A stretch of DNA of 64,000 bases from Chitinophaga pinensis (GCA_945883825.1 CAMCYF010000004.1:30205-94204); one strand, 5' to 3'; shown: positions 9,335-18,045, counted from the first letter of the stretch. The notes: generated by a model not told the origin, from the letters alone. Made by a program: numbers and translations.

Positions 9335-9655
9335 TCGAAATCGAAAGTACAAAACTTTTGTGAGTTTTTTGATTGATCAAGTCATTCCCTCTGGCAAACG
9401 GAATGATTGTTTGATGTTGAAAAGTTCCAACTAGCCAGTTTATTTTAGATTCTTAGCGTCAAAAGTAGTAGAAACAAATTTTTTTTTCTTCGTTTAGGGC
9501 ATGATAGTCTATACGAAATAAGAAAACGATTTGTCAACAAGAATGTAACCCTAAAATTGCCAAAAAATAAAAATGCCAAGTTCCAATTCCTATTTGGGCA
9601 TAGATGCAAAACCCAGAAAAAACATTAGAAAAATACGAATGAATAAATATCGTTA
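9335..9655. other. Intergenic region, no gene supported
   Basis: This 321-bp gap lies between two minus-strand membrane-protein genes. It holds the candidate -7 box of the YfhO-like gene and a weak inverted repeat (ATGCC / GGCAT around 9573-9601) that could be a poor terminator for the DUF2079-like gene. No convincing ORF was seen; the track ORFs here run antisense into neighbouring genes. Confidence 0.5.
9342..9349 (-). promoter_or_regulatory. Variant -7 box (TACTTTCG) before the YfhO-like gene
   Basis: On the minus strand TACTTTCG resembles TAnnTTTG with a C at the sixth-seventh core position. It ends 7 nt before the ATG at 9334. If real, it excludes the track's upstream start at 9352 and predicts a very short leader. 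There is no clear -33 element. Confidence 0.3.
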
Positions 9656-11158
9656 CTATTTTATTTTTATTGAAGTAGGATTTTTATTGGTGCTTTTCTT
9701 TAAAATTAATAATGCGTCGGTTTTCACAAAAATCTTCCATTCCCCAGAAGCCAAAAAATCTGAAATAGCTTGATTATAAGAAGCTTCATCTTGTGGGTAT
9801 TTATTAGTATCTTTTAAAAGTAGTGCAATGTATTCAGCATTGTCTACATGTGGATAATGGTATATAATATCACGAAAAGAAAGATGAGGAATTAAAGCAG
9901 ATTGTGCGCTAACTTTTGCGTTTGCAGGAATTTTTTTTAATAAAAAATGGACTTCATTTACCGAAAAATCACGATTCCAATGCTCCAAACTATAAAAGCG
10001 GGTATTATCTCGTTTGTAATACTCAGAAACACGATGATCCATAATGCTAATAGTGCTAAATATACAAACCGCAAGTGAAGCATAAGCAAGCTCTACTTTC
10101 CACTTTTTCATGCGATGAATAACAGTATAGAGTGCTATGATAACGATAGGAGCAAATTCAATTGAATAATGGTCGCGAATTCCCCAGCGGATAGGAATAT
10201 CATTGAATACTTTTTGAGCAATAATCGGAATGAGCATAATAAAGTACTCAGGAGCAAGAAACAATGCTATCCCACCTGCAAGTAAAATAGCAAAATACGT
10301 TTCCGCTTTTATTCCATCATACATTGGATCTCCAGAATGGTTTGTAAAAAGTAGCTCAACCGTTTTTAGTGGATGCATAAATATATTTATCAGCACCTCG
10401 CCAAAATTTCCACCTAGAGCATTAAAAGAATTATGTAAATATTCTCTGCCGGGAGTTGCCAAACTTGGAATTATAACTTTTATAACGAGTAAAAAATAAA
10501 TCAAAGCGGCTATAGCGAAATAGATGCCAATTATTGCTGTTTTTCTATCTTTTTGAAAGAGGGATTTAAAAGCTAAACCAAAACCTAAAAATACCGCCCA
10601 TAAAGCCATATTTTCTTTTGCAATTAGAATTAAAACGAAAAATAATATAGTTTTTTTCCAGTTTTTCTGTTCAAAATAGAGAAGAAACCACGGTACAAAC
10701 ATGGTGGCTACAACATTGTCGTGATAATCAAAACTCAAGGCAGAATAAATTCCATAAAAGGAAAAGAAATGAGCCACAGCAATGATTGAAATTGTATTGT
10801 GTTTAGTGAGCTCTTGAATATAACGGTAGATGCCAAAGCCACCAAAAAGTATCGCTAGAAATTGGAATAACAACATCGTCCAAGTTCCAAAAATCCAATA
10901 AAAAGGAGAAACTAAAATCGGATAAAGCGAAAAGTGATCAGATAAAACGTTGGTGAATTGAGGTTGCATTATCATGCAATCATTCCAACGAAAATGTGCA
11001 TAATCATAGATTGCATTTTGATTGATTCCTAAATCCCAACCAAAAGTTCTGAAGTTATAATGATTGATAAAGGTAATTGATGCAAAGATTAATGCAAAAA
11101 AAGTCAATACTATTATTAAATTAAAATGCTTCGAAATACCCTTCGCTATTTTATTCAT
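9656..11158 (-). CDS. DUF2079-family polytopic membrane protein
   Basis: This 500-residue protein has about ten to twelve hydrophobic helices. The N-terminal helix is followed by FRTFGWDLGINQNAIYDYAHF and later DHFSLYPILVSPFYWIF. Both match the DUF2079 family (large membrane proteins thought to be GT-C-like glycosyltransferases). FSFDYHDN and a C-terminal soluble segment (PANAKVSAQSALIPHLSFRD) also fit that family. It is the third gene of a tight minus-strand run: the preceding gene ends 24 bp upstream, and the GT2 gene lies before that. G+C is ordinary for this genome, unlike the YfhO-like gene downstream. The donor is probably a polyprenyl-phosphate sugar (inference); the acceptor is unknown. 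Confidence 0.8.
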   Translation of the reverse strand: MNKIAKGISKHFNLIIVLTFFALIFASITFINHYNFRTFGWDLGINQNAIYDYAHFRWNDCMIMQPQFTNVLSDHFSLYPILVSPFYWIFGTWTMLLFQFLAILFGGFGIYRYIQELTKHNTISIIAVAHFFSFYGIYSALSFDYHDNVVATMFVPWFLLYFEQKNWKKTILFFVLILIAKENMALWAVFLGFGLAFKSLFQKDRKTAIIGIYFAIAALIYFLLVIKVIIPSLATPGREYLHNSFNALGGNFGEVLINIFMHPLKTVELLFTNHSGDPMYDGIKAETYFAILLAGGIALFLAPEYFIMLIPIIAQKVFNDIPIRWGIRDHYSIEFAPIVIIALYTVIHRMKKWKVELAYASLAVCIFSTISIMDHRVSEYYKRDNTRFYSLEHWNRDFSVNEVHFLLKKIPANAKVSAQSALIPHLSFRDIIYHYPHVDNAEYIALLLKDTNKYPQDEASYNQAISDFLASGEWKIFVKTDALLILKKSTNKNPTSIKIK

Positions 11159-11182
11159 TTATTCAAATTCTAAGTATTTTCT

Positions 11183-12658
11183 TTACGGTTTGTATTTATA
11201 ACGAATAACTTTTTTAGTAATACCATATTTATACAAAATCAAGCTACCACTTTTAGATTCGTCAAAATTGTTATACGTGGACCAAGAAATTATTGGACAA
11301 TTAAATGGAACTTCAATATCTTGATTGGTAGTTCTAGATTTCTCTCCCAAAAAGTAAAGGGCTTTTTTTTCATTGTCGTTAGTATATTCAGGTAAATGAT
11401 CGTATTTTAAAAAATAAAAACAAAAAGAGCCAAAGAAAAATATGTAACAAATTTGATGCTGCTTAAATTTTAAAACATTAATAACTTTATAAGTTGTTAG
11501 AGAAATCAAAAATAGTATAACGACTAAATTTGGAATAAATGTATCGCTTCTCAAAATAAAAGGACGATAAGATCTACAGCCGCCAAAAGGTAAAAGAAAA
11601 CAATAAACTATTATGAAAAGAACAAGAAAAAAGTATATTTTTACTAGTGTTTTTTTATTTTCAGGTTTAAATAATAGAATTAAAAATGTATTTACTATTA
11701 TTAGAAAAATCATCCAAAAGGCGCCAATATCTGTTGATAAAAATGTATTATAAATTCCTGTTGCTAAAACTTTAAATCTTTCATGAAGAGGAACTGTACA
11801 CCAGTCGTTTTCAATGTTAAATTGACCTATATAAATGGAATAGATACTTAAAATAATTCCTAAAATCAAAAAGTATAATACCGTTTTATTAGTGGTTTTA
11901 AAATTTAAAAAAACAGTTTTTATAAAATTACGATTTTGAATTTTCCATGATTCCACAATGATAAATAAAAAGAGAAAACTATTTATTATAAAAATTAAGG
12001 GAGCATTTAAAGGACCAAATAAAACAAGAAAGAGTAAAAAAGGAGTACTAAATAAATAATAAAAAATGGGTTTCTTAAATTCTTCTTTCTTTAAAATATA
12101 TCTATAAATAGGAAAGTAAAACACCATTAAAAAAATAATCGGTAAGGTGTAAAAAAACGCATAAGTTATGGAGAAATCTATAAAACCAATATTGCTACCA
12201 TAAGGGCCGTTTACAATTAAAAAAGGGGAAATTATTGCTGAAAAACTAATTAGCTTTTTAAAACTAAAGCCAAAATAGGTTGCTAAATAGAGTGATAAAA
12301 TAAATAAAAATCCAATGTGAATAAGCATTTTCGCCAGAGTTATAGAAGCATACAAGCTATCAATAGGATTATAAATATTTTGAAACCAAAATGGAACATT
12401 GTCAAAATAAACTTTCATTAAAAAATGAGTAGTAAATCGATTTGTTGCTGGATACTTTTCTTGTTGTATTAGTGCCCTTAAAGCAAGAGGGTCATTTAAT
12501 ACAGTTTGATAACTTGAAACAGGAAGAACAATATTTGCAAAATCACCATCTAGTGGTGTCTTTGAATATTGAAGACATGAATGTTTTAAATCAAAAAACA
12601 AAAAAACAAAAGCAGTTAATAGAATAAATGTGTTTTTATGTTTTTGAAAAAATGTCAT
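11183..12658 (-). CDS. Unassigned polytopic membrane protein, possible GT-C glycosyltransferase
   Basis: The 491-residue protein has roughly eleven transmembrane helices and no domain I can name. After the first helix comes KTPLDGDFANIVLPVSSYQT; an acidic motif at this position is common to GT-C enzymes and to both neighbouring membrane proteins. The gene is extremely AT-rich (sampled lines about 25% G+C), so lysine, phenylalanine and isoleucine dominate. It starts 15 bp after the GT2 gene stop and ends 24 bp before the DUF2079-like gene, which implies one operon. A role in envelope glycan assembly is inferred from context only; an O-antigen ligase/polymerase-like role is another possibility. 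Confidence 0.6.
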   Translation of the reverse strand: MTFFQKHKNTFILLTAFVFLFFDLKHSCLQYSKTPLDGDFANIVLPVSSYQTVLNDPLALRALIQQEKYPATNRFTTHFLMKVYFDNVPFWFQNIYNPIDSLYASITLAKMLIHIGFLFILSLYLATYFGFSFKKLISFSAIISPFLIVNGPYGSNIGFIDFSITYAFFYTLPIIFLMVFYFPIYRYILKKEEFKKPIFYYLFSTPFLLFLVLFGPLNAPLIFIINSFLFLFIIVESWKIQNRNFIKTVFLNFKTTNKTVLYFLILGIILSIYSIYIGQFNIENDWCTVPLHERFKVLATGIYNTFLSTDIGAFWMIFLIIVNTFLILLFKPENKKTLVKIYFFLVLFIIVYCFLLPFGGCRSYRPFILRSDTFIPNLVVILFLISLTTYKVINVLKFKQHQICYIFFFGSFCFYFLKYDHLPEYTNDNEKKALYFLGEKSRTTNQDIEVPFNCPIISWSTYNNFDESKSGSLILYKYGITKKVIRYKYKP

Positions 12659-12673
12659 TTATAAATATGATGT

Positions 12674-13603
12674 TTATTTATTTTCTACATTAGTTTCACT
12701 AACAATATAAAGCGGACGGTTTTGTACATTTTTATTTATTCTACTAATATATTCGCCAATTATTCCAACAGAAATTAATTGAACGCCACCGATAAACATA
12801 GAGCTAATGATTAAGGATGTCCAGCCAGTAATCGTTCTCTCTAAAATAAAGTGTGAAAATATCGCATAAAGAATTACCAAAAATGAAATAAATGAAATGA
12901 AAATCCCTGTTTTGGTTACGAATTGTAAGGGGACATCTGAAAAACCTGTAATTCCATCCAAAGCAAACTTCAACATTTTAGAAAAAGGATAGCCTGTTTC
13001 ACCAAATTTACGTTCATCGCGTTCGAAAAAAATACTTGTCTGACGGTATCCCAACCAAGCAATTTGACCACGCAAAAACTTATTTTGTTCGGGCATATTT
13101 TTTAAGTCGTTTACAATTTTTCGATCAATCAGACGAAAATCTCCAGTGTCAACAGGAATATTAATGTTGGTTATTTTCTTTAAAATCCGGTAAAAATATT
13201 TAGCTGTTATTTTTTTTAAAAAACTTTCTCCTTTTCTTATTAAACGTTGACCGTAAACAACTTCAAAACCTTCTTTGTACAGGGCATACATTTCTGGTAT
13301 AACTTCAGGTGGATCTTGTAAATCACCATCAATAATCACTACAGCAGCGCCTTTTGAGTATTCTAAACCTGCAGTAACAGCTATTTGGTGTCCGAAATTT
13401 CGACTAAAGTTGATGTATTTAACGCGCTCGTCTTCATTGGACAGCTTAAGCAATTCCAAAAACGAATTGTCATTACTTCCGTCATTCACATAAATGATTT
13501 CAAAGTTCGAAGTTATTTTCAAAATGGATGAAACTAAGCGGTCATGCATCAAGCGAATATTTTTTTCTTCGTTATATAAAGGTACAACTATAGAAATTTC
13601 CAT
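12674..13603 (-). CDS. Family 2 glycosyltransferase, polyprenyl-phosphate sugar synthase type (GtrB/CsbB-like)
   Basis: I chose the start at MEISIVVPLYNEEKN (309 residues) rather than the track's upstream ATG, because the GT-A fold begins exactly there. The catalytic region shows DGDLQDPPEVIPEM, typical of DPMS/GtrB/ArnC-type enzymes that move a sugar from a nucleotide donor to undecaprenyl phosphate. Further marks are GDFRLIDRKIV and the membrane-proximal FGETGYPFSKMLKFALDGITGFS. Two transmembrane helices follow, with a C-terminal EYISRINKNVQNRPLYIV that is standard for this group. It is first in a run with two polytopic membrane proteins that could use its lipid-linked product in the periplasm. 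The sugar is not predictable. Confidence 0.9.
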   Translation of the reverse strand: MEISIVVPLYNEEKNIRLMHDRLVSSILKITSNFEIIYVNDGSNDNSFLELLKLSNEDERVKYINFSRNFGHQIAVTAGLEYSKGAAVVIIDGDLQDPPEVIPEMYALYKEGFEVVYGQRLIRKGESFLKKITAKYFYRILKKITNINIPVDTGDFRLIDRKIVNDLKNMPEQNKFLRGQIAWLGYRQTSIFFERDERKFGETGYPFSKMLKFALDGITGFSDVPLQFVTKTGIFISFISFLVILYAIFSHFILERTITGWTSLIISSMFIGGVQLISVGIIGEYISRINKNVQNRPLYIVSETNVENK

Positions 13604-13876
13604 ACTTTTTAAAACATAATTCATCAGTACGAAGATAAATACAAATAACTGTCATTCAAGAATAAACTATCTAAAATTGTGTTCAGTAATTGAGTTATTT
13701 AAATTTTTTACTTAGTTTAATAAATTATTTTATAAGGAAACAATCAAAATACCTTATCTTTTTTAAATACACTTCCAAAATTTTAGTTCAAAACATAAAA
13801 AAATACCTTTTATAATTAACTGATAAATGAAATAGCGCTCAGGTATACTGAAAGCTACATTTTCAAAAGTTAGAAT

Positions 13877-14872
13877 CTATTGTTTGATAAATTTTTCAAT
13901 GTATTGTCCTGATGAAGAAGAAATCTTGATAATGTAATTACCATTATTCAAATCTTCGATATTTAATTGATGATTTTGATTGTAAAACGTGTGCATCACT
14001 CGACCAGAAATATCATAAATTTGGATTTCTTCTATATCTATACCATTGGTTCCTATTATATTCAATATTGATGAACTTGGATTCGGAACTATACTGAAGC
14101 TGATGTTATTTATTTCTGATTCCAACCCACTTTGAGCATCAGGCATAAAAATGTAAGTTTGACCATTTGCTGGGATTCCGCTTAAAGATGAAGAAGTAAG
14201 AACTTCAAAATCAGTTGTAAAATTCATGGTAGGATTAATGGGGTTGCCAGATAAGTAATATGTATTTCCCATTTGTTCCGTTATTAAATCAAAGGTAGAA
14301 ATCAGAAAAACTGCAGGCCCCCCTAATTGAGATTCGAAATGATCATTAGGATTGGTGATTACATTTGCGCCAAAACGAATTTCAATTCTGTTAGTTCCTT
14401 CATAAAACCAAGCCTGATAATTCATGTAATCTAATGGAGTTACACCCTGATCTACCTGATTAAAAAATCCAATATTCTTCCATTGCACCTTAAGAATTCT
14501 GTTCCCAATAATGCCTTCAACTTTATAAGAAATTGAAGATAAAGGATTATCAGACATATATCCCAAATCAATAGGGTCGCAAAATACAGGAACAAAAATA
14601 GGAACTTGCAAATTGGAATTGGTTCCAAACAATTCCGCGCCAACTCCATAAGATGCTGTTAGCGCTGGTAGATTCACGCCGAAGTACTCGAAAACAAAGG
14701 GGAAATCGAATCCAAACTCAGGATCGTCCCAGGTTTCACCTACAGGAGTCAAGTAAGTTGGATTATCCAATTCAATGTAGGTGTTTGTACCAACAGAAAA
14801 AGTATAAGTTTGCGACAATGCAGAGAAGCCTAAAAAAAAGGCGCTAGCAACAAGAATAATTTTATTTTTCAT
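13877..14872 (-). CDS. Secreted protein of unknown function with T9SS sorting domain
   Basis: I start the protein at MKNKIILVASAFFLGFSALSQ (331 residues), a clean signal peptide; the track's longer form adds 18 non-signal residues upstream. The middle is an unrecognised beta-rich domain (SFGFDFPFVFEYFGVNLP-like segment and a repeated IEIRFGANVITNPNDHF pattern). The end is a T9SS type A domain (ISFSIVPNPSSSILNIIG ... LNNGNYIIKISSSSGQYIEKFIKQ). It stands alone, facing the divergent RidA-family gene. A variant -7 box TATCTTCG is just upstream. Function beyond secretion is unknown. Confidence 0.8.
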   Translation of the reverse strand: MKNKIILVASAFFLGFSALSQTYTFSVGTNTYIELDNPTYLTPVGETWDDPEFGFDFPFVFEYFGVNLPALTASYGVGAELFGTNSNLQVPIFVPVFCDPIDLGYMSDNPLSSISYKVEGIIGNRILKVQWKNIGFFNQVDQGVTPLDYMNYQAWFYEGTNRIEIRFGANVITNPNDHFESQLGGPAVFLISTFDLITEQMGNTYYLSGNPINPTMNFTTDFEVLTSSSLSGIPANGQTYIFMPDAQSGLESEINNISFSIVPNPSSSILNIIGTNGIDIEEIQIYDISGRVMHTFYNQNHQLNIEDLNNGNYIIKISSSSGQYIEKFIKQ

Positions 14873-14885
14873 ATCTTTTTTTAAA

Positions 14886-14893
14886 CGAAGATA
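14886..14893 (-). promoter_or_regulatory. Variant -7 box TATCTTCG before the 13877 gene
   Basis: On the minus strand TATCTTCG lies 13 nt before the ATG at 14872. It differs from TAnnTTTG at one position, and the identical octamer recurs before two other genes (37345, 48058). No -33 TTG lies at normal spacing. Confidence 0.35.
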
Positions 14894-14947
14894 AAAAATA
14901 ATAGCTTGTAAAGAAACGAGAAACAAAAAAAATCGCTTAGTTTCTAT

Positions 14948-14955
14948 TATATTTG
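14948..14955 (+). promoter_or_regulatory. -7 box TATATTTG before the RidA-family gene
   Basis: The octamer is a perfect match to the Bacteroidota -7 consensus, 13 nt upstream of the ATG at 14969. It lies in the divergent spacer shared with the secreted protein gene on the other strand. A -33 element is not evident. Confidence 0.5.
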
Positions 14956-14968
14956 CAGAAATAGTAAA

Positions 14969-15406
14969 ATGTCAGAAAACGAACGCATATCGACAAATAA
15001 AGCGCCAAAACCTGTAGGTTTATATCCTCACGCACGAAAAGTAGGCAATTTATTGTTTTTATCAGGTGTTGGTCCACGCACTGCAGGTTCAGATGCTACG
15101 GATTCTGTTGTTCCAGGCTTGGAATTAGATAAAAATGGGAATTTCATAAGTTTTGACTTTGAAGCTCAGTGCAAAAGTGTTTTTGACAATGTTCGGATTA
15201 TTTTAGAAGAATCTGGATCAAGTTGGGATCAATTAGTAGATGTTACGGTTTTTTTAGTAAATATGAAACGGGATTTTCAAACGTACAATCGCATTTATGC
15301 AGACTATTTCAAAGATAATCTGCCTTGTAGGACTACTGTTGAAATTAGTTCACTTCCTACTCCAATAGCGATTGAACTTAAATGCATTGCGACGATTGAA
15401 TTATAA
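14969..15406 (+). CDS. RidA/YjgF/YER057c-family protein
   Basis: RidA-family proteins hydrolyse reactive enamine/imine intermediates or, in some branches, act as deaminases in aromatic catabolism. The 145-residue protein carries GLYPHARKVGNLLFLSGVGPR near the N-terminus. Near the C-terminus CRTTVEISSLPTPIAIELKCIA keeps the substrate-binding arginine and the terminal acidic residue region of the family. An insertion around DATDSVVPGLELDKNG resembles the 2-aminomuconate-deaminase-like branch rather than classical RidA. No aromatic degradation genes are nearby, so a general role is more likely. It is followed 29 bp later by the next plus-strand gene. Confidence 0.85.
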   Translation: MSENERISTNKAPKPVGLYPHARKVGNLLFLSGVGPRTAGSDATDSVVPGLELDKNGNFISFDFEAQCKSVFDNVRIILEESGSSWDQLVDVTVFLVNMKRDFQTYNRIYADYFKDNLPCRTTVEISSLPTPIAIELKCIATIEL

Positions 15407-15435
15407 CTTTTTTCAAAAAAGATAAACTTAAAAAT

Positions 15436-16017
15436 ATGATTGGTTTTATAGTAAGAATTGCATTAGCGTTGAGTTCATTAGGATTTAATATTTATTTATT
15501 CACATCAGGACATTGGGGCTGGGGAATTTCATTTATTTTTATTACCGCCTTAATAATTGCTTCATTTTTTAGAAATGAAAATATGATTTTAGCTTTAAAT
15601 CAAATGCGTGTTGGAAATACAGATAAAGCGAAAAAATATGTGGATCGTATTTCACATCCAGAATTTCTACCACGTAAGCAACACGCCTATATTTTATTTT
15701 TGAAAGCCGTTATGGGTGCACAAGAATTAGGCTTTGTGAAAAGTGAAAGTTTACTGAGAAAAGCCATGGAATTGGGTTTAAGAACTGCAGAAGATAACGC
15801 AGTAGCTAGAATGCATCTTTCAGGAATTTGCGCACAAACAGGAAGAAAATCAGAAGCTGTAGCTCTTTTGGCTGAAGCAAAGAAATTAGATAAAAATGGC
15901 ATGATGCGTGATCAAATAAAAATGATGCAGTCACAATTACAAGTTACTCCATCTAAAAATCAAATGCGCATGGCTCAAATGATGGGCGGAAGAAAGAAAA
16001 CACCAAAAATGCGTTAA
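15436..16017 (+). CDS. Small membrane protein with C-terminal TPR-like helices
   Basis: The 193-residue protein starts with two hydrophobic helices (residues ~1-45, IALALSSLGFNIYLF and ISFIFITALIIASFF). A soluble helical region follows, with TPR-like spacing (ILALNQMRVGNTDKAKKYV, SESLLRKAMELGLRT, AVALLAEAKKLDKNG). The C-terminus is basic and methionine-rich. It appears to be an inner-membrane protein with a cytoplasmic TPR domain, of a type often seen in Bacteroidota. It sits between the RidA-family gene and a methyltransferase gene with short spacers, possibly one operon. Its partner and function are unknown. Confidence 0.75.
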   Translation: MIGFIVRIALALSSLGFNIYLFTSGHWGWGISFIFITALIIASFFRNENMILALNQMRVGNTDKAKKYVDRISHPEFLPRKQHAYILFLKAVMGAQELGFVKSESLLRKAMELGLRTAEDNAVARMHLSGICAQTGRKSEAVALLAEAKKLDKNGMMRDQIKMMQSQLQVTPSKNQMRMAQMMGGRKKTPKMR

Positions 16018-16042
16018 TTAATCCTCGACTTAATTCTATAAA

Positions 16043-16894
16043 ATGTCTGAAAATCTACGTACCTATTCAAAATCATGGGAAGACTATGAATTGTTGGATG
16101 CTGGAGGTGGAAAAAAATTAGAGCGCTGGGGAAACATCATTACCATCCGTCCAGAAATGCAAGCCTATTTTCACAGTGGAATTTCTTATACAGAGTGGCG
16201 TACTTTGGCACATTGGGAATTTGTTGAAGAGAAAGGTCAGACAGGAAAATGGAAAAATCTTAAAAAAGATTCTCCTAAAAAATGGAGCATTGGCTATAAA
16301 CGCCTAAAGTTTAATTTAGAATTAACAAATTTCAAGCATGTCGGTTTATTTCCAGAACAACAGAATAACTGGGATTTTATAAGTTCTCGCTTGAATGAAG
16401 GAGATCGATTTTTGAATTTATTTGCATACACTGGAGTGGCATCTTGCATTGCTCGGAACACTGGTGCGGATACTTTTCATGTCGATTCTTCAAAAAATGC
16501 GCTAGCTTGGGCAAAATCTAATATGGATGAAAGTAAATTGTTAAACATCCGCTGGGTGCACGAAGATGCCTTGAAATTTATTCAACGAGAAGCAAAACGC
16601 GGAAATAAATTTAATGGAATTGTTATGGATCCTCCCGCTTGGGGGATTGGTGCAAAAGGTGAGAAATGGAAGCTTGAAGATAAAATTGATGAACTCATGA
16701 GTGCAGCATCTGCTGTGCTTGATAAAGAAGGGTTTTTGGTCATGAATACTTACTCTCCAATGGTTGATGTTACTTTTATCACCGAACTATCTGAAATGTA
16801 TTTTGAGGGTATGAAGAAAGAAATTAGTGAACTGTATATGGAAACAAAAACAGATAAGTTCATGTATTTCGGTAATCTTTTGCGTATCGGATAA
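16043..16894 (+). CDS. Class I SAM-dependent methyltransferase (RlmI/RlmK C-terminal-like)
   Basis: The 283-residue protein resembles the methyltransferase half of the 23S rRNA m5C methyltransferase RlmI (Methyltrans_SAM family). The SAM-binding region reads FLNLFAYTGVASCIARNTGA, then the acidic HVDSSKNALAWAKSN, and the catalytic-type MDPPAWGIGAKGEKWKLED. An N-terminal beta-rich section (KKLERWGNIITIRPE) replaces the PUA domain of RlmI. The substrate is therefore probably RNA (inference), but it cannot be named. It ends 12 bp before the stop of the convergent epimerase gene. Confidence 0.85.
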   Translation: MSENLRTYSKSWEDYELLDAGGGKKLERWGNIITIRPEMQAYFHSGISYTEWRTLAHWEFVEEKGQTGKWKNLKKDSPKKWSIGYKRLKFNLELTNFKHVGLFPEQQNNWDFISSRLNEGDRFLNLFAYTGVASCIARNTGADTFHVDSSKNALAWAKSNMDESKLLNIRWVHEDALKFIQREAKRGNKFNGIVMDPPAWGIGAKGEKWKLEDKIDELMSAASAVLDKEGFLVMNTYSPMVDVTFITELSEMYFEGMKKEISELYMETKTDKFMYFGNLLRIG

Positions 16895-16905
16895 ATTAAG
16901 TATTT

Positions 16906-17787
16906 CTACGTTTTTTTTAGGGCAGAACTTAATGTTGTATCTTGAAATGTAAATCCAGCAGCACGAATTTTTTCATTCGAAACTTTTATTCCTTCTAAGA
17001 CAATACACGCTTGCTCTCCCAAAAATAATTTTAGAAGAAATGAGGGTACAGGTGGCAAAAAAAAGGGGCGTTTCATGCTAAGTGCAACCGATTTCATAAA
17101 GTCTTTATTAGAATCTAAGCCTGCGTTTGCATTGTAAGAACCAACTAATTTTTTGTCAATAGCAAAGGCAAATAAGCGGCATAAATCAGCTATGTGGACC
17201 CATGGCATTGTCTGTTTTCCAGAACCTAAGGGAGCTCCTAAACCTAAATTTGTAATCTTTTTTATTCGAACTAAAGCGCCATCATTTTCAGAAAGTACAA
17301 TTGGAATGCGCAGTTTCGCAACAGGAATTTTGGTAGCCAATGTGTCACTGGCGTTTTCCCATAATTTTATTAATTGAGATAAAAAATTACTCCCAAAATC
17401 ATCCGATTCTTTGTGTATTTTATCGCTTTCTTTTCCATAACAATTAATTGCTGAAGCACTAATAAAATAAGATAATTTTGGCATTTTTTCAGCGATTTCA
17501 CACAAAAAAGTAGTGCTGTCAACCCTTGAATCTACAAGTTCTTTCTTTCGCTTTTTTGTCCATCTGCTAAGGCCAATGTTTTCTCCTACTAAATTTACAA
17601 GTACATCAATTTCTGAAAGTTGGCTTAGATTAATTTCCCGCGTTATAGGATTCCAGAAAATATCTTTGCTAAGCTTGGGTTTACGAGTTAAAGTAGATAC
17701 ATCAAAGCCTTTATCAATTAGTAGACTTGTTAATTTTTGACCAATAAAACCACTTCCCCCTGCAATTAAAACTTTTTTGTTATCCAT
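16906..17787 (-). CDS. TIGR01777-family epimerase (SDR superfamily, YfcH/SDR39U1-like)
   Basis: The 293-residue protein begins with a Rossmann GxxGxxG motif (IAGGSGFIGQKL). It keeps family marks: VNLVGENIGLSRWTKKRK, SASAINCYGKESD, and a C-terminal DUF1731 region (PPVPSFLLKLFLGEQACIVLEGIKV). Members are NAD(P)-binding proteins of unclear physiological role, some linked to cell division or oxidative processes. The following lipoprotein gene starts upstream of it with only a 3-bp gap, so the pair is likely co-transcribed. The active-site Tyr-x3-Lys of canonical SDRs is not obvious, as expected for this family. Confidence 0.88.
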   Translation of the reverse strand: MDNKKVLIAGGSGFIGQKLTSLLIDKGFDVSTLTRKPKLSKDIFWNPITREINLSQLSEIDVLVNLVGENIGLSRWTKKRKKELVDSRVDSTTFLCEIAEKMPKLSYFISASAINCYGKESDKIHKESDDFGSNFLSQLIKLWENASDTLATKIPVAKLRIPIVLSENDGALVRIKKITNLGLGAPLGSGKQTMPWVHIADLCRLFAFAIDKKLVGSYNANAGLDSNKDFMKSVALSMKRPFFLPPVPSFLLKLFLGEQACIVLEGIKVSNEKIRAAGFTFQDTTLSSALKKT

Positions 17788-17790
17788 TAT

Positions 17791-18045
17791 CTATTCACAA
17801 GATTTTTTAAGTTTTAACATTTCGGGACCTGTCATATATTCATAGTCTTTACAGGCATCTTTTTTTCGATTAATCTGATCCTTTACTTCTTTAATACTCT
17901 CACTATTTATACTGTCGCCTCTTAAAATCTTTTGATTCAAACTATTTAAAGATTCACTTTCTTTTATGCAGGCACAAAATTTTTCATCTTTTTGCGAACA
18001 TGAAAAGAGAATAAGTGATAAACTTAAGAGAAGTAAATAATTCAT
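17791..18045 (-). CDS. Small lipoprotein of unknown function
   Basis: The 84-residue protein has a lipoprotein signal with lipobox LILFSC at residues ~12-16 and a mature Cys followed by SQKDEK. The mature part is short, charged and contains the cysteine pair of FCACIKESE plus later single cysteines (KKDACKDYEYM, KKSCE). This suggests disulfide-stabilised helices. It lies 3 bp upstream of the TIGR01777 epimerase gene on the same strand. No family recognised; localisation to the outer or inner membrane leaflet is inferred from the lipobox alone. Confidence 0.7.
   Translation of the reverse strand: MNYLLLLSLSLILFSCSQKDEKFCACIKESESLNSLNQKILRGDSINSESIKEVKDQINRKKDACKDYEYMTGPEMLKLKKSCE

Noticed and set aside
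9573-9773. Plus-strand 66-residue ORF
   Set aside because: It runs antisense into the end of the DUF2079-like gene and has no RBS, promoter or recognisable domain.
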